Part shown: one piece after another, positions 1 to 7,627 of the stretch
How positions within the stretch are numbered: the first letter of the stretch is position 1
Layout of the letters: the number at the start of each line of letters is the position of its first letter
Assembly: GCA_001917895.1 (NCBI GenBank)
Contig: MNEW01000002.1
Span: 8,777 to 42,394 of the forward strand
Source of the DNA: Actinobacteria bacterium 13_1_40CM_66_12
GTDB taxonomy: Bacteria; Chloroflexota; Dormibacteria; Dormibacterales; Dormibacteraceae
Reading direction: 5' to 3'
DNA: 33,618 nt
Made by a program: the position numbers and the translations under genes
The notes under the pieces: model-generated
The model's input: the letters and a program-made list of their open reading frames with translations, nothing else
What the model was told of the DNA's origin: nothing
Databases searched by the model: none

Positions 1-461
1 ATGGTGGCGGCCGCGGACCTCACCGACTTGATGATGTTCACGTAGCCGGTGCAGCGACAGAGGTTGCCTTCGAGCCCCTGGCGAATCTCGTCATCGGTCG
101 GGTTCGGGTTCTGAGAAAGGAGATAAGCGGCCGCCATGATGAAGCCCGGGGTGCAGTAGCCGCATTGGAGCCCGTGTTCGTCCCAGAACGCTTGCTGCAG
201 CGGATGGAGCTGGCCGTCTTGGGCCATGCCCTCGATCGTGGTGAGGTTCTTGCCTTCGGCCTGGACGGCGAACATCGTGCAGCTCTTCACCGCCTTGCCG
301 TCGACGAGGATCGTGCACGCGCCGCACTGGCTGGTGTCACATCCGATGTGCGTTCCGGTGAGGCCGGCCACGTCGCGGATGTAGTGCACGAGCAGGAGCC
401 GTGGCTCGACCTCATGCTCGTTCCGGCGGCCATTGATGGTGGTGGCGACCTTGTGCTTCAT
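1..461 (-). CDS. coxS: CO dehydrogenase-type (2Fe-2S) small subunit, 3' end cut by window edge
   Basis: The first 153 residues are visible and the gene runs off the left edge. All eight cluster cysteines of the molybdenum hydroxylase small subunit are present: C41, C46, C49 and C61 for the plant-type 2Fe-2S cluster, and C100, C103, C135 and C137 (motifs CGYC and CRC) for the second. Such subunits carry electrons from the molybdopterin subunit through the FAD subunit to the respiratory chain. The ATG at 461 has a GGAGG-type ribosome site about 5 nt upstream. The medium and large subunits are not in the window, so the substrate (CO, purine, nicotinate or other) cannot be fixed. The divergent CoxG-like gene favours a CO-dehydrogenase-like enzyme. 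Confidence 0.93.
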   Translation of the reverse strand, partial: MKHKVATTINGRRNEHEVEPRLLLVHYIRDVAGLTGTHIGCDTSQCGACTILVDGKAVKSCTMFAVQAEGKNLTTIEGMAQDGQLHPLQQAFWDEHGLQCGYCTPGFIMAAAYLLSQNPNPTDDEIRQGLEGNLCRCTGYVNIIKSVRSAAAT

Positions 462-520
462 TGCGTCCTCCGTACAGCCGGAAAAGGGCGCTCGACGCGC
501 CCGGGCGGGAATGGCAAGCC

Positions 521-563
521 AGCCGAATAGCTTCCCCTCTATTCGGCTACTTTTAGAGCCGAA
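521..563. promoter_or_regulatory. Triple AGCCGAA repeat between coxS and coxG (candidate operator) with a likely coxG -10 box
   Basis: A perfect 10-bp inverted repeat, AGCCGAATAG (521-530) and CTATTCGGCT (539-548), has an 8-nt spacer. A third AGCCGAA copy at 557-563 abuts the coxG ATG at 564, so TTCGGCT (542-548) can pair with either flanking copy. A TACTTT box at 548-553 lies 10 nt before that ATG, as expected for a leaderless transcript. A protein bound here would cover the coxG promoter and could also affect coxS. The repeats are seen; operator function is inferred. Confidence 0.55.
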
Positions 564-1175
564 ATGCAACTAGAAAATTCTTTCTCCGTGGCGGCGCCCC
601 CCGATCGCGTGTTCGCCTACTTGCTGGACGTGAACAAGGTCGTGGGCTGCGTGCCCGGGGCGGAGCTTTCGGAAGTCGTCGATCCGAGCACTTTCAAAGG
701 CAAGGTCAAGATCAAGGTCGGTCCGATCACGGTGGCCTACAGCGGCACCGCAAAGATCGTCGATCGGGACGACGCCACGCATTCCGCGGCCATCGAAGCC
801 GAGGGCCGCGAGACGACCGGGCCCGGGTCCGCCCGCGCCAAAGCCAACATGAGCGTGGTTGCGGAGGGCGCCGGCTCGATGGTGAGGATCGTCACCGACT
901 ACAACGTCGCCGGCCGGGTGGCCCAGTTCGGTCGCGGCGTGATGGAAGACGTATCACGGCGGCTCGTCGGCGAGATGGCTGCGTGCATCAAGTCGAATGT
1001 CGAGGCCGGAGAAGCCCGGCCGGCGATGGAAGCGACCGCCGATTCAGGTCCGGGAGTTGCTGCGGGGAGCCCGGCCGACGCCACCGCGAAGCCGGTCAAT
1101 GCGATCGGCTTGCTGTTCTCGGTCCTTTGGGCCCGCGTGCGCCGGGTGTTCGGGGGGAACGCTCAGCCCAGGTAG
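564..1175 (+). CDS. coxG: CoxG-like SRPBCC-domain protein (carbon monoxide dehydrogenase subunit G family)
   Basis: This 203-aa protein opens with [20 protein letters not shown] and continues with [13 protein letters not shown] and [12 protein letters not shown], the typical pattern of the CoxG branch of the START/SRPBCC fold. The domain covers roughly residues 1-150. A linker rich in Ala, Gly and Pro follows, then a C-terminal segment (about 178-197) that is hydrophobic with Arg and may touch the membrane. CoxG proteins help place CO dehydrogenase at the cytoplasmic membrane. No Shine-Dalgarno precedes the ATG, so translation is probably leaderless. It is divergent from coxS, and its last 13 nt overlap the convergent gene at 1163-1672. 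Confidence 0.9.
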   Translation: MQLENSFSVAAPPDRVFAYLLDVNKVVGCVPGAELSEVVDPSTFKGKVKIKVGPITVAYSGTAKIVDRDDATHSAAIEAEGRETTGPGSARAKANMSVVAEGAGSMVRIVTDYNVAGRVAQFGRGVMEDVSRRLVGEMAACIKSNVEAGEARPAMEATADSGPGVAAGSPADATAKPVNAIGLLFSVLWARVRRVFGGNAQPR

Positions 1176-1672
1176 AGCGCGAGCATCAGGTCGCGGTTGA
1201 CCATGATGGTCGACTGCGTCCAGCCCTTGCCGGCGGTGCCGATGATGACAACGGTGACGTCCACCATCGGAAAAAAACGGCTCTTCATCAAGAGCTCGCC
1301 GTGCATCTTCGGGTCCGACGCTTTGGGAAACTCGCATGCGCCCGTGACCATGAACGTGGTCCCCTGGAACATCACGAAGCGCCTCATCTGCTCGGGCTGG
1401 TCGGGCAGCGGAGGCTCGATATCGATGGTGCGAATGCCGCAGACCGAGGCTTTGTTGAAGAGGCCTTCAGGAACGCCGTTGAGGGGCACCGCACCGGGAA
1501 CCAGTGGCTCAGCGCTCACGTTGCGGAGGTGGAAAAGCGGCTCGGGATCGTTGATCGTATCCCGCAGACGGCCGCGGATCTGGATCTCGGCAGTGATGCG
1601 CTGGTACGGGGTCAACACATCGACCTTTGCCCACACGATGTTCGGATTGAGAGCGCTCATCGGTTGTGCCAT
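1163..1672 (-). CDS. Unrecognised 169-aa protein
   Basis: I do not recognise this family. From the ATG at 1672 (MAQPMSAL; a second ATG at 1660 is possible) the sequence looks like a real folded protein, with alternating hydrophobic strands such as RITAEIQIRGRL, RRFVMFQGTTFMVTGACEF and VDVTVVIIGTAG, suggesting a mainly beta fold. No signal peptide, membrane segment or metal motif stands out. The reading frame stays open upstream to 1954 across the divergent amidase, but that extension is low-quality antisense sequence, so I start at 1672. It converges on coxG with a 13-nt overlap and leaves 46 nt to the divergent amidase. Function unknown. Confidence 0.7.
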   Translation of the reverse strand: MAQPMSALNPNIVWAKVDVLTPYQRITAEIQIRGRLRDTINDPEPLFHLRNVSAEPLVPGAVPLNGVPEGLFNKASVCGIRTIDIEPPLPDQPEQMRRFVMFQGTTFMVTGACEFPKASDPKMHGELLMKSRFFPMVDVTVVIIGTAGKGWTQSTIMVNRDLMLALYLG

Positions 1673-1718
1673 CTGACTGCAACCGGAGGATAACTCCCCG
1701 GCTGCCAGAATTGCCCCG

Positions 1719-2870
1719 ATGGACCTGGAGGAAGCGCGGCGTCGCATCCGCGAGCACAAGGACCTGAACGCGTTCATCGCCATCTCCACCGAGATCGGTA
1801 TCGGCACCGTGGTCGCGGTGAAGGACCTTGTCGACGTGGCCGGCATGGTGACGACCGCGGGCGCGATCATCCTTCCCGACACGCCCGCCGGCGAGGACGC
1901 GCCTGTCGTGAAGCAGATTCGCAGCCACGGATGCGTGGTCGTCGGCAAAGCCAACCTTCATGAGTTCGCATTCGGGGTCACGAGCGTCAATCCGCATTAC
2001 GGACCGGTCCGCAACCCGCACGATCCGAGCCGGGTAGCCGGGGGCTCGTCAGGGGGATCGGCGGTCGCGGTCGCGGCAGGGATGTGCGATTGGGCCATTG
2101 GCAGCGACACCGGCGGCTCGATTCGTATACCTGCTTCGTTGTGCGGCGTGGTCGGCTTCAAGCCGGCGCTGGGCAGCATCGACACCACCGGCGTCATCCC
2201 TCTTAGCCGCTCGCTGGACACGCTTGGGCCGATCGCGCCCGATGTGGCGACGGCGGCCGCGGCCTACTCGATGATGTCGGGCGAAACGTTTCCCGTCGAG
2301 CCCGTGCGAGCTCCTCGGCTGGGTGTGCCGGCAGCGTGGGTTTCAGACCTCGACGACGACACGGCGCGGGCGTGGGATGTTGTCGCCGCCGGGGTGCCCG
2401 AGGTCGATTTCCCCGATCGTGATGAGCTGTTCAAGGTCGGGCTGACGATCTTGCTCGTAGAAGCGGCCGCATATCACCGTCAATGGGCGACGCGGTATCC
2501 CGAGAAATATGGCGCAGACGTCCTCGCGCTCGTCAAGCGCGGGCTCGAGGTTCTCGCGGTCGATTTCGAGGCCGCCCTGGTGGCGCTGCCGCGCCTACGT
2601 GAAAGAGCGCGGCGTGCGATGGAGGGCATTGACGCGCTCATCCTTCCCGCCACGGCGATCGTCGCACCGCCGGTCACCGCCGGCGGGGAGGTTCGCGAGC
2701 CGCTTTCGCGATTCACTCGTCCTTTCAATACGACCGGACAGCCGGTGGTCGCCCTGCCGGCGCCCGTCCCTGGACTGCCGGTGGGAATCCAGGTGGTCGG
2801 CCGGACCAACAGCGCAACGATCGGGGTCGCGGCGACGTTGGAGATGGAGTGGCGAGGCAGCCGGCCTTGA
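1719..2870 (+). CDS. Amidase signature family hydrolase
   Basis: The Ser-cisSer-Lys triad of the amidase signature family is visible: Lys35 in VAVKDLVDVAG, Ser110 in the GGSSGGSA loop and nucleophile Ser134 in GSDTGGSIRIPAS. The family hydrolyses carboxamides through an acyl-enzyme; the substrate cannot be read here. At 383 residues it is shorter than the usual 450-500, mostly in the variable region after the core, but it ends with a normal PVGIQVVG segment and looks intact. A CAGAAT box with upstream TG sits 7 nt before the ATG, suggesting a leaderless start. Its 3' end overlaps the methyltransferase start by 22 nt, so the two are probably cotranscribed. Confidence 0.9.
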   Translation: MDLEEARRRIREHKDLNAFIAISTEIGIGTVVAVKDLVDVAGMVTTAGAIILPDTPAGEDAPVVKQIRSHGCVVVGKANLHEFAFGVTSVNPHYGPVRNPHDPSRVAGGSSGGSAVAVAAGMCDWAIGSDTGGSIRIPASLCGVVGFKPALGSIDTTGVIPLSRSLDTLGPIAPDVATAAAAYSMMSGETFPVEPVRAPRLGVPAAWVSDLDDDTARAWDVVAAGVPEVDFPDRDELFKVGLTILLVEAAAYHRQWATRYPEKYGADVLALVKRGLEVLAVDFEAALVALPRLRERARRAMEGIDALILPATAIVAPPVTAGGEVREPLSRFTRPFNTTGQPVVALPAPVPGLPVGIQVVGRTNSATIGVAATLEMEWRGSRP

Positions 2871-3688
2871 AGTCGAAGGAGTTCTTTCCCGAAGTGTTCA
2901 GCCGCCATGCGGCGGCATACCAGCAGCGTCTGGAAGACATCATGGCCAACGGCGAGGCGCGCGGCCGAACGCGAGTCATCGAGCTGGCCGAGGCGCGTCC
3001 GGGTATGCGAATCCTCGACCTCGCCTGCGGTCCTGGCAACCTGAGCCGGCGACTCGCGGCCACGGTGGCGCCGGATGGAGAGGTGGTCGGCGTCGACCTG
3101 GCTCCGGGAATGATCGAGCTGGCCAAACATGCGGGCATCCCGAATGCGCGTTTCCAGGTGATGGACGTCGAGCGGCTGGAATTCGACGACGCCTCGTTCG
3201 ATGCGGCTGTATGCGGCCATGGCCTTCAGTTCGTCCCTGACCTGGGGCGAGCGCTGCGCGAGGCTTGCCGCGTGCTCCGTGCATCGGGCCGGCTCGCGGC
3301 AAGTGTCCCCGTCAGCCTTCGCGCAGGTTCAGCGTGGGCGACCCTCGACGCAGTCCTCGACCGGTGGCTTCCACCGGCGCCGAAGATGACCGACCAGCAG
3401 GCGACACGAAACACGGTCTCCGACCCGGCGGCCTTTCGTCAGGCGGCGCTCGACGCGGGATTCGCTGCCGCTGACATCGAAGTGGTCGCCGAAGAGGTGC
3501 ACTGGGAATCGGCGGCGCAGATGGTCTCGATGCTGATGAGCTGGTGGGACTGCGCCTCACGACTCGACGGTATGGATCCGTCCAGGCGCCATGCGTTCAT
3601 GACTGACGCGGTCGACTCACTGAGTCGGGAGCATCCCGGCACAATCGAGACCAGCGGACGAAACCTGGTGCTCATCGCCAGGGTGTGA
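2849..3688 (+). CDS. Class I SAM-dependent methyltransferase
   Basis: This 279-aa protein has a Rossmann-fold methyltransferase core. Motif I is LDLACGPGN (residues 56-64) and binds S-adenosylmethionine. The acidic residue after strand 2 is in VVGVDLAPGM (79-88), the DVERLEF stretch is the motif II region, and FDAAVCGHGLQFVPD precedes a helix typical of UbiE/COQ5-like enzymes. The acceptor substrate is unknown. The GTG start at 2849 lies inside the amidase 3' end with a GGAGATGGA ribosome-site-like stretch just before it, so translational coupling is likely. The stop codon overlaps the next start (TGATG). Confidence 0.9.
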   Translation: MARQPALKSKEFFPEVFSRHAAAYQQRLEDIMANGEARGRTRVIELAEARPGMRILDLACGPGNLSRRLAATVAPDGEVVGVDLAPGMIELAKHAGIPNARFQVMDVERLEFDDASFDAAVCGHGLQFVPDLGRALREACRVLRASGRLAASVPVSLRAGSAWATLDAVLDRWLPPAPKMTDQQATRNTVSDPAAFRQAALDAGFAAADIEVVAEEVHWESAAQMVSMLMSWWDCASRLDGMDPSRRHAFMTDAVDSLSREHPGTIETSGRNLVLIARV

Positions 3689-5043
3689 TGAGGCGGGTTG
3701 CCGGCGCCCTGGTTTTAGTGTGCATCTCGTGCAGCGGCCCGTCCGCCGCCGCGACGGTGCCGAGCCCCACGCCATCTCCAAGCCCAATCCCCATCGTTTT
3801 CGGAGCGTCGCAATATCGCGCACTTTGGGTCGACGCCTTCCACGACGGCATCAAGTCACCTGCGCAGGTGCAGAAGCTGGTCGCCGACGCGCACCGCGCC
3901 AACATCAACGCTCTGATCGTCCAGGTGCGCAAAGCGGGCGACGCATATTTCAATCGATCCGACGAACCGCGCGCGACCGACATCATCGGGCCGCGCGACT
4001 TCGATCCGCTCGCGTCTGTGATCAGGCTCGCGCACGCGGCCATTCCCCGGATCGAGGTTCACGCATGGCTCAACACGTTCTTTGCGGGTGAGTCCAGCCA
4101 GGTCTATGTCCAGCACGGCGATGTGTGGGGCAACCGCGCCGATGACGGCAGCACGAGTGGTTACCTCGATCCCGGCGTGCCAGAGGTTCAGATCTACACG
4201 CACAAGGTCTTCATGGACGTGGCCAAGAACTACGACGTCGACGGGCTGCACATGGACTTCGTCCGCTATCCGGGGACTGGCTGGGGTTACAGCCCGGAGT
4301 CGGTGGCGCTGTTCATGCTCGAGACCGGCGCCAGGACTGTGCCGTGGTCGGGCGACGAGAACTGGAAGGCGTGGCGGCGGGCGCGCGTAACGGCATTTGT
4401 GCACGACCTGCACGACGACCTCAAGCTCGAGCACCCGAGCGTCAAGCTGAGCGGGGCGCTGATCTGCTTTGGCGGCGGACCGGTCACGGCCGCCGACTGG
4501 CCGAAGACGTCCGCTTATTCATCGGTCTTCCAGGATTGGAAGGACTGGCTGAGCAACGGCTACCTGGATTTCGGCGTGCCGATGAACTACGACAGCGACT
4601 GGAGCGGGTTGGAGAAAGGTTGGTTCGGACGCTGGCTGAACTTTGAGAAGGACTCTGGTTTCGCGAACCGAGTTGTCACCGGCGTCGGTGCTTTCTTGAA
4701 CTACCCCGAAGGGACGCTCGCGCAGATCACCCGTGTGCTGGCGCCCTCGGCGCAGGGGAACAGCGTGCTGGGGGTCGCGATCTATTCGTACGGCTCGACC
4801 TCGGTATATGGCACCGACGACTTCTATGGTTCCGCGGACCTGGCGTCGGGCTTGCCGCGGCAGCCCTACAACGACGGCATCACGGATCAGGCAGCCCTGG
4901 CGGCACGCGCGCGCGTCTTCAACGACGTCTTCATGATCGAGCTCTCAGAACCCGACTACTACCGCGACGTCCAGCTGGGGTGGGTGGCGACCACACCGGT
5001 GTTCACGCAGCCGGCGCTGGTGCCGTCGCTTCCGGCTTCCTGA
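3688..5043 (+). CDS. Secreted GHL10-type glycoside-hydrolase-like protein
   Basis: About 451 aa, beginning at the ATG that overlaps the methyltransferase stop (TGATG); a GTG one codon earlier is an alternative. The N-terminus is an export signal (MRRVAGALVLVCISC) followed by a Pro/Ser-rich linker. A Cys near residue 15 hints at a lipoprotein, but the residue at position -3 is unusual. The core matches the GHL10/DUF187 TIM-barrel group: YRALWVDAFHDGI, NINALIVQVRKAGDAYF, VHAWLNTFF, DGLHMDFVRYPG and DFGVPMNYDSDW in order. Members are predicted extracytoplasmic glycosidases, and the substrate is unproven. It probably acts at the cell surface. Placement after a methyltransferase and before a small membrane protein suggests an operon but not a pathway. 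Confidence 0.85.
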   Translation: MRRVAGALVLVCISCSGPSAAATVPSPTPSPSPIPIVFGASQYRALWVDAFHDGIKSPAQVQKLVADAHRANINALIVQVRKAGDAYFNRSDEPRATDIIGPRDFDPLASVIRLAHAAIPRIEVHAWLNTFFAGESSQVYVQHGDVWGNRADDGSTSGYLDPGVPEVQIYTHKVFMDVAKNYDVDGLHMDFVRYPGTGWGYSPESVALFMLETGARTVPWSGDENWKAWRRARVTAFVHDLHDDLKLEHPSVKLSGALICFGGGPVTAADWPKTSAYSSVFQDWKDWLSNGYLDFGVPMNYDSDWSGLEKGWFGRWLNFEKDSGFANRVVTGVGAFLNYPEGTLAQITRVLAPSAQGNSVLGVAIYSYGSTSVYGTDDFYGSADLASGLPRQPYNDGITDQAALAARARVFNDVFMIELSEPDYYRDVQLGWVATTPVFTQPALVPSLPAS

Positions 5044-5047
5044 CCGT

Positions 5048-5437
5048 ATGCCGCCGGCAAGCAGGCTGCTGCGGCTGCTCGGGTTCGCGGTGCCGGCCGC
5101 ACTCACGCTGGCGGGGGTGCAGCCGATCCTTGGTGCGGCGACGGGGTCGGTGACTGCGGGATGGGCTGTTCAGCTGGCTGCGCCGGCAATCGTCGCCGCC
5201 GCTTTGCTTTTTGTGGCGGCGCGGCGTTTCGACCGTGGCGACCTCGTACAGCCACCCTGGTTTGCGGCCTGGTTGCTGTTCCCGGGTGCGTTCTTGCTCG
5301 CGGGCGCGGCGGCGATGTGCATCTTGGGAGCCCTCGTCGATTTCCCCATCATCGCTCCGACGATGTGGGCGCTCGTTGCCGCGGGCACGGTGGCGTGGGC
5401 AGGCGCGATCGTGGTCGTGGGCCGGGCCTCGCAGTAA
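5048..5437 (+). CDS. Small four-helix membrane protein
   Basis: This 129-aa protein is almost entirely hydrophobic. Four membrane segments can be drawn at roughly residues 8-29, 40-57, 70-94 and 103-124, with a short charged loop (RRFDRGD) between the second and third. I recognise no family. The ATG follows the preceding stop by 4 nt, so it likely belongs to the same transcript as the GHL10 gene. Its last 89 nt are antisense to the extended 3' end of the glycosylase gene at 5349-6398, an unusual overlap probably caused by elongation of that gene. Confidence 0.75.
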   Translation: MPPASRLLRLLGFAVPAALTLAGVQPILGAATGSVTAGWAVQLAAPAIVAAALLFVAARRFDRGDLVQPPWFAAWLLFPGAFLLAGAAAMCILGALVDFPIIAPTMWALVAAGTVAWAGAIVVVGRASQ

Positions 5438-6398
5438 GGACGCACCCCCGCCGGGGTCCCTCCCTTCCCTCGCGCCGGCCCTCCCCCTCCGGCTCGCCTG
5501 AAGGCGAGCCTACCAGCGTCCGCCGCAGGCACACAGCGACCCACATCCGGAACGGCCTCCACGTTTCCGCCAGCCTCTCCAGCGTGACGAGATCCGGCTC
5601 CGCGTCGAGCCCGTACTCCGTCTGGATCGCACCCATCAGCCTCGGTTCGCGTGTCGGCAGCTCGTCCACGGCGCTCAGCGCTCGCAGCCGCACGAGGTGC
5701 GACCCAAACTCTCCGATTCCGTACAAGCGCTGCAACCGCTCGAGCGATTCGTCTTGGGGCAGCGCGCGCAGCATCTCGGTATCGACCTCGCCGGCGAGCG
5801 CGGCGCGACCCAGGCGGTTGAGGTATTCGACCTTACGGCCGAAGAGTCCTCGATATGACTCGAGCTCGAGCAGGCGCGCAGGATCTGGAAAAGTCCAGAG
5901 GACGTGACCGTGAACGTTCACCTCATGACCTAGCTCACGGCACATGCGGTCTTTGATCGCCTGCGCCTGCCGCATGTTGATCCTCGTCGACATCACGCAC
6001 CACGCCGCGGCTTCGTAGGCGTCCGACCAGTTCACCGGCCGGAAGCCCGGAAACCTGCGCTGCAGCATCCCCACCACGCGGTCGCGCGTGCCAACTTCGG
6101 GCCACGAGCGCCCGTCCACGTCGAGGCTGAGGATGCGGGCCACCTGGCGTTCAACCGCTCTGACATCGGCGCTGCCGTAGACCTCGCCGCGCACAATCCC
6201 CGACTCACCTTGCGTCAGGCAGACGCCGACAGGCTTCCAGCCTTCATCGGTAAGGAACGCGAGGTGTAGGTGGCCGGTGGCTGCTCCGCCGGCCGCCGGC
6301 GCTTCATGCCACGCGCCGATGAAGTTAGCCGACTCCTCCAACGAGTAAGGGCCGAGTGGCTCGATCAGGAAGGTTTGTGCCGCGGTTTTCGTCATCAT
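5349..6398 (-). CDS. AlkA-like HhH-GPD DNA glycosylase family protein with Glu at the catalytic position
   Basis: The core resembles DNA-3-methyladenine glycosylase II: an N-terminal mixed domain, a WSDAYEAAAWCVMSTRI helix region, then the helix-hairpin-helix LQRLYGIGEFGSHLVRLRAL. Such enzymes cut alkylated bases from DNA. Aligned from the hairpin GxG, the residue 24 positions on is Asp in AlkA and in both other glycosylases of this window, but here it is Glu (in LPTREPRLM), and the hairpin Trp is Phe. I start at the ATG at 6398, 7 nt after a CATAAT box; an ATG at 6419 is in frame. The last ~52 residues (SPSGEPEGEG onward) are low-complexity, run through the hairpin at 5491-5510 and overlap the neighbouring gene, so the functional protein probably ends near LRRTL. 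Confidence 0.8.
   Translation of the reverse strand: MMTKTAAQTFLIEPLGPYSLEESANFIGAWHEAPAAGGAATGHLHLAFLTDEGWKPVGVCLTQGESGIVRGEVYGSADVRAVERQVARILSLDVDGRSWPEVGTRDRVVGMLQRRFPGFRPVNWSDAYEAAAWCVMSTRINMRQAQAIKDRMCRELGHEVNVHGHVLWTFPDPARLLELESYRGLFGRKVEYLNRLGRAALAGEVDTEMLRALPQDESLERLQRLYGIGEFGSHLVRLRALSAVDELPTREPRLMGAIQTEYGLDAEPDLVTLERLAETWRPFRMWVAVCLRRTLVGSPSGEPEGEGRREGREGPRRGCVLTARPGPRPRSRLPTPPCPRQRAPTSSER
5491..5510. repeat. Perfect 8-bp hairpin (GGCTCGCC-TGAA-GGCGAGCC)
   Basis: GGCTCGCC (5491-5498) and GGCGAGCC (5503-5510) are perfect inverted arms around TGAA, between two convergent genes. It could act as a bidirectional terminator, although no T-run follows on either strand, or be a dispersed palindromic element. 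It lies inside the extended 3' end of the glycosylase gene. Confidence 0.6.
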
Positions 6399-6405
6399 GC
6401 TCGCG

Positions 6406-6445
6406 ATTATGCAAGGCAATTGTTGCCATCATCTGTCATCATCTG
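6406..6445. promoter_or_regulatory. Divergent control region of glycosylase and WYL regulator
   Basis: On the minus strand CATAAT (6411-6406) lies 7 nt before the glycosylase ATG. A 13-bp palindrome GGCAA-TTG-TTGCC spans 6415-6427. Two direct copies of CATCATCTG (6427-6435 and 6437-6445) are spaced exactly 10 bp, one helical turn, just upstream of the WYL ATG. These are candidate binding sites for the WYL regulator; the binding is inferred. Confidence 0.45.
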
Positions 6446-6451
6446 AAAAGA

Positions 6452-7411
6452 ATGCGAGCGGATCGCGTCCTCGCGCTGCTGTTCCTCCTGCAGGCACGCG
6501 GCCGTCTCACCGCTAGCGAGCTGGCGGCGCGGCTCGAGGTCTCCAGGCGTACGGTTTATCGCGACGTCGACGCACTCGGCTCGGCAGGTGTGCCGGTTCA
6601 CGCCGACCCTGGTCCCAACGGCGGCATTGAGCTGATGGCCGGCTGGAGGACCGACCTCACCGGTCTCACCGGGCCGGAGGTCGAGGCCCTTTTCACGTCA
6701 GCGGCCGGTCCGACCTTCGAAAGCGCGATGGGAAAGCTGGCCGCCGCCCTGCCCGGCGAAGGCGGCAGACGGGCAGGGAGGATCAGGGAGCGCCTGCTGG
6801 TGGATTCCGCGGGCTGGGGCCGCCGCTCATCGCAAGCGTCCCCACACCTCCGCATGGTTCAAGACGCGGTGTTCGGCGACAGACGCCTGCACCTTCGCTA
6901 CCGGCGCGCGGAGGCTCAGGTGGTCGAGCGCGAAGTGGACCCGCTGGGGCTGATCATCAAAGCCGGCGTCTGGTACCTGCTCGCTGACGTCGAAGGCGAC
7001 CGGCGTCTGTTTCGCCTTTCGCGCATCGAAGAGGCGCGAGCACTCGATGCACCGGCGCGCAGGCCGAAACGATTCGACCTGGCGAAAGCCTGGCGGGAGC
7101 AATCCGCGCATTGGGATTCAGGCCGAGCCGGCTATGAGGTCGCCGTCATGGCCGCCAGCGACGACGACCTGGCGCTCGTTCTGCGCGTCTCAGGTGACAG
7201 GGTGGTCGGCGAGCCGCGCCGGCGCATCGTGCGCTTGGCGTTCCCGGCGCTCGAGCCCGCGGCGGCTTTCGTGAGCTCGTTCGGCGCCAGGGTCGAAGTC
7301 CTGGAGCCGGCCGAGGTCCGCGCCGAGCTGGCACGGCGCGGGGCCGACCTCGTGAAGCTCTACGGACGGCCAGGCACAAAAAAAGCCGGCCGCAGAAGCG
7401 ACCGGCCGTAA
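6452..7411 (+). CDS. WYL-domain transcriptional regulator (YafY/DeoR-like HTH)
   Basis: The 319-aa protein has an N-terminal winged helix-turn-helix (residues 1-55, SELAARLEVSRRTVYRDVDAL) and a WYL domain from about residue 135, containing the naming triad at W174-Y175-L176 in AGVWYLLADV and the following DRRLFRLSRIEEARALD strand pair. WYL proteins bind DNA and respond to ligands or single-stranded nucleic acid, and several are linked to DNA damage. I start at MRADRVLALL. The frame stays open further upstream, but that stretch is the promoter region. Divergence from a DNA glycosylase gene suggests it controls that gene. The last 34 nt, including the stop region, contain the terminator of the convergent cold-shock gene. 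Confidence 0.93.
   Translation: MRADRVLALLFLLQARGRLTASELAARLEVSRRTVYRDVDALGSAGVPVHADPGPNGGIELMAGWRTDLTGLTGPEVEALFTSAAGPTFESAMGKLAAALPGEGGRRAGRIRERLLVDSAGWGRRSSQASPHLRMVQDAVFGDRRLHLRYRRAEAQVVEREVDPLGLIIKAGVWYLLADVEGDRRLFRLSRIEEARALDAPARRPKRFDLAKAWREQSAHWDSGRAGYEVAVMAASDDDLALVLRVSGDRVVGEPRRRIVRLAFPALEPAAAFVSSFGARVEVLEPAEVRAELARRGADLVKLYGRPGTKKAGRRSDRP
7378..7406 (-). terminator. Rho-independent terminator of the cold-shock gene
   Basis: Read on the minus strand, a 9-bp stem (arms 7398-7406 and 7385-7393, one G-U pair) closes a UUCU loop and is followed at once by seven T residues (7384-7378). It starts 18 nt after the cold-shock stop and lies wholly inside the 3' coding end of the WYL gene. 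Confidence 0.88.
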
Positions 7412-7423
7412 AGCTCAGCTCAG

Positions 7424-7627
7424 TTACGCGAGCTTGATGCGATTCGCGCGCGGGCCCTTCTGGCTCGGCTCGATCTCAAAGCTGACGCGCTCTCCGCCCG
7501 CCAGTGAGTCGAAGTTCACGCTCGAGTCGAGTCCGGTGCGGTGGAAGAAATACTCACGCCCGTCCTCTGCGGCAATGAACCCGAACCCGCGGTCGGATAC
7601 AAGCTTCTTGATTGTGCCTGTCGGCAT
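7424..7627 (-). CDS. Cold-shock domain protein (CspA family)
   Basis: A complete 67-aa single cold-shock domain. RNP1 is DRGFGFI (residues 12-18) and RNP2 is EYFFHRTG (25-32), the aromatic face that binds single-stranded RNA or DNA. Such proteins act as RNA chaperones. The ATG at 7627 has a strong GAGGAG ribosome site 6 nt upstream, which decides the start over a longer open frame reaching 7810. The gene has a promoter and roughly 95-nt leader of its own and a good intrinsic terminator, so it is likely monocistronic. Confidence 0.96.
   Translation of the reverse strand: MPTGTIKKLVSDRGFGFIAAEDGREYFFHRTGLDSSVNFDSLAGGERVSFEIEPSQKGPRANRIKLA

Noticed and set aside
983..1693. 236-codon plus-strand frame between coxG and the amidase
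   Set aside because: Mostly Arg/Gly/Pro-rich sequence overlapping coxG and the 169-aa minus-strand gene, which looks far more protein-like.
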